52,328 bases of DNA from H111-94 sp034436045 (GTDB lineage: Bacteria > Chloroflexota > Ktedonobacteria > Ktedonobacterales > Ktedonobacteraceae). The DNA lies in NCBI GenBank assembly GCA_034436045.1, contig DAOTVZ010000283.1, positions 1-52,328 on the forward strand, written 5' to 3'. This document shows, one piece after another, positions 51,301-52,328 of the stretch; position 1 is the stretch's first letter; each line of letters starts with the position of its first letter. Below the pieces are notes generated by a model that was given only the letters and a program-made list of their open reading frames with translations, did not search any database and was not told the origin of the DNA. The translations under genes were made by a program, and so were the position numbers.

Positions 51301-52328
51301 GTGAAAGGTATAGGGGTTGTGAAGCGGTTACATATTCTTTTGATCTCGCTTACCATCCTGGTTGTTCTCTTCATTGTTGCTCTACCTTTATTTATCATCT
51401 ATCGTGCTACATCACAGCAAAATATTGCAAATGGGTCTGGTATAACACATATCCTGGGTGGTTTTGAAATTGCGACTTCTACGGCAGCTTCAAGGGCTGC
51501 CGCCGAGGGGGTGCAAGTAGTGTTTAACTATGGTACACCCCCCTCTGAGAATAGTAGTGTGGGCCAGAGGCTTCAGTCATTACATATGAAAGTGATAGAT
51601 GGATATATTTCCAGCTATATGTATTATTACGAATGCCATCGCACAGCAGTGTTAAAACCTGCTCTCTTGAGACCGGGGCAGTACTGCCCATATGATTCAC
51701 ATCCAGATTTGACGAATGAAAATGTACTGCTAGCCACTATCGCTGCCCATCTAAAGCAGGTACAGAACAATCGCCTGATTACTGGTTATTGGGTGCTGGA
51801 TGATTGGGTGAAGTGGGATGCGGGGAGCGCACGGTTACTCCTCATGAAAATTCATCAGCTTATTCAGCGGTATACACCAGGTCGCCCAGACATTTGTGGC
51901 TTCGGCGGCAGTATTGGATTGCACCAGGAGTATGGATGGAATGATTGGATTGCCGATAATTTCTCCCCTCAAGGGTGTGATGCGGTTGGCTTGTATGTAT
52001 ATGCCCCATCATATCCTGATACCACCCCTGTCACAGCTTCAAGCGACTATAACTGGTCGATGGCGGGACTGCTGTCCGCTATGTTTACGAGCTTACAGAG
52101 GCGCGGTTGGGATATAGCGAAAGAGCCTCTGATTGGCATAGGGCAGGCGTTTGGCGGCCATATGGCGCATAAAAAGGCTTATTGGATAATACCTGATGTG
52201 AAAAGTATGGTAACACAAAGTAAGAGTTTCTGTGAGCATGGAGCCACAAGCCTTGTCTTTTATGCCTGGAGTGATTCAGAATTTGGCCCTGCAACACAAA
52301 CACCCATGAATAGCGCCGCCATCGCCAC
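51301..52328 (+). CDS. Membrane-anchored protein, possible glycoside hydrolase fold, cut by the window edge
   Basis: A frame opens at GTG 51301 and is still open at the last base (342 codons visible). A second GTG (51319) is also usable. The N-terminus has one helix (ILLISLTILVVLFIVALPLF), then an external domain with ITGYWVLDDWVKWDAGSARL, ICGFGGSIGL and VGLYVYAPSYPDT. The alternating strands, Trp and acidic residues, and the pattern of a substrate-groove loop (VLDDW) resemble TIM-barrel glycosidases like the one at 13003, but no family was recognised. Four or more cysteines may form disulfides. It starts 31 bases after the DUF4012 gene and may modify the polymer. Confidence 0.75.
   Translation, partial: MKGIGVVKRLHILLISLTILVVLFIVALPLFIIYRATSQQNIANGSGITHILGGFEIATSTAASRAAAEGVQVVFNYGTPPSENSSVGQRLQSLHMKVIDGYISSYMYYYECHRTAVLKPALLRPGQYCPYDSHPDLTNENVLLATIAAHLKQVQNNRLITGYWVLDDWVKWDAGSARLLLMKIHQLIQRYTPGRPDICGFGGSIGLHQEYGWNDWIADNFSPQGCDAVGLYVYAPSYPDTTPVTASSDYNWSMAGLLSAMFTSLQRRGWDIAKEPLIGIGQAFGGHMAHKKAYWIIPDVKSMVTQSKSFCEHGATSLVFYAWSDSEFGPATQTPMNSAAIA

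Noticed and set aside
1..52328. tRNA, rRNA, CRISPR arrays, transposase or phage genes
   Set aside because: Looked for on both strands by eye; nothing with the needed repeats, folds or motifs was found.

Overview
This window looks like chromosomal DNA from a multicellular-type Chloroflexota, most likely a Ktedonobacteria relative. The pointers are indirect: moderate GC, a DUF4012 protein beside an exopolysaccharide locus, a sigma factor gene overlapping a membrane Rieske gene, an MBL/rhodanese fusion with a type II sulfide:quinone reductase, and small palindromic repeats with a GTAGGG core. No rRNA or tRNA gene, CRISPR array, transposase or phage gene was seen, so the assignment is inference.

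Left third (1-20465): a GntR/UTRA repressor gene diverges from a sulfide-oxidation operon (persulfide dioxygenase-rhodanese fusion, SQR, second sulfide-dehydrogenase-like flavoprotein). Both directions have near-consensus promoters, and a 14-bp tandem repeat sits at the operon start site. Next come an ECF sigma gene overlapping a membrane Rieske gene, a secreted protein, a three-gene ATP-grasp/glycosyltransferase/methyltransferase cassette, an AhpD-like gene divergent from an Rrf2 regulator, and a minus-strand run of glycoside hydrolase, MFS carboxylate carrier, malic enzyme and a NarL-type two-component pair. A dead Uma2-type nuclease fragment ends this part.

Middle (20498-28776): uvrC, two tandem thymidylate-kinase-like genes (the second with Arg for the P-loop Lys), an unusually long structured leader with a 34-codon ORF in front of mgtE, then tlyA (convergent and overlapping mgtE) and a ROK sugar kinase.

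Right half (28960-52328): a large exopolysaccharide locus, all on the plus strand. It encodes a chain-length/BY-kinase protein, Wzx flippase, glycosyltransferases, asparagine-synthase-like amidotransferase, CpsB-type tyrosine phosphatase, and a set resembling the Wbp pathway to a 2,3-diamino-uronic acid sugar nucleotide (aminotransferase, Gfo/Idh oxidoreductase, UDP-sugar dehydrogenase, 2-epimerase). A glycosyltransferase fused to a polyprenyl-phosphate sugar transferase, Wzy polymerase, two SDR epimerases, another glycosyltransferase, a DUF4012 protein and a membrane-anchored protein cut by the window edge complete it. This is a Wzx/Wzy-type pathway: the fusion protein primes the lipid carrier, cytoplasmic glycosyltransferases extend the unit, Wzx flips it, Wzy polymerises it, and the BY-kinase/CpsB pair tunes chain length.

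The most interesting undescribed signals are the mgtE leader with mutually exclusive hairpins, the sigma/Rieske pair as a possible redox-sensing sigma/anti-sigma system, the nested dyad centred on the -10 box of the AhpD-like gene, and the glycosyltransferase-sugar transferase fusion.
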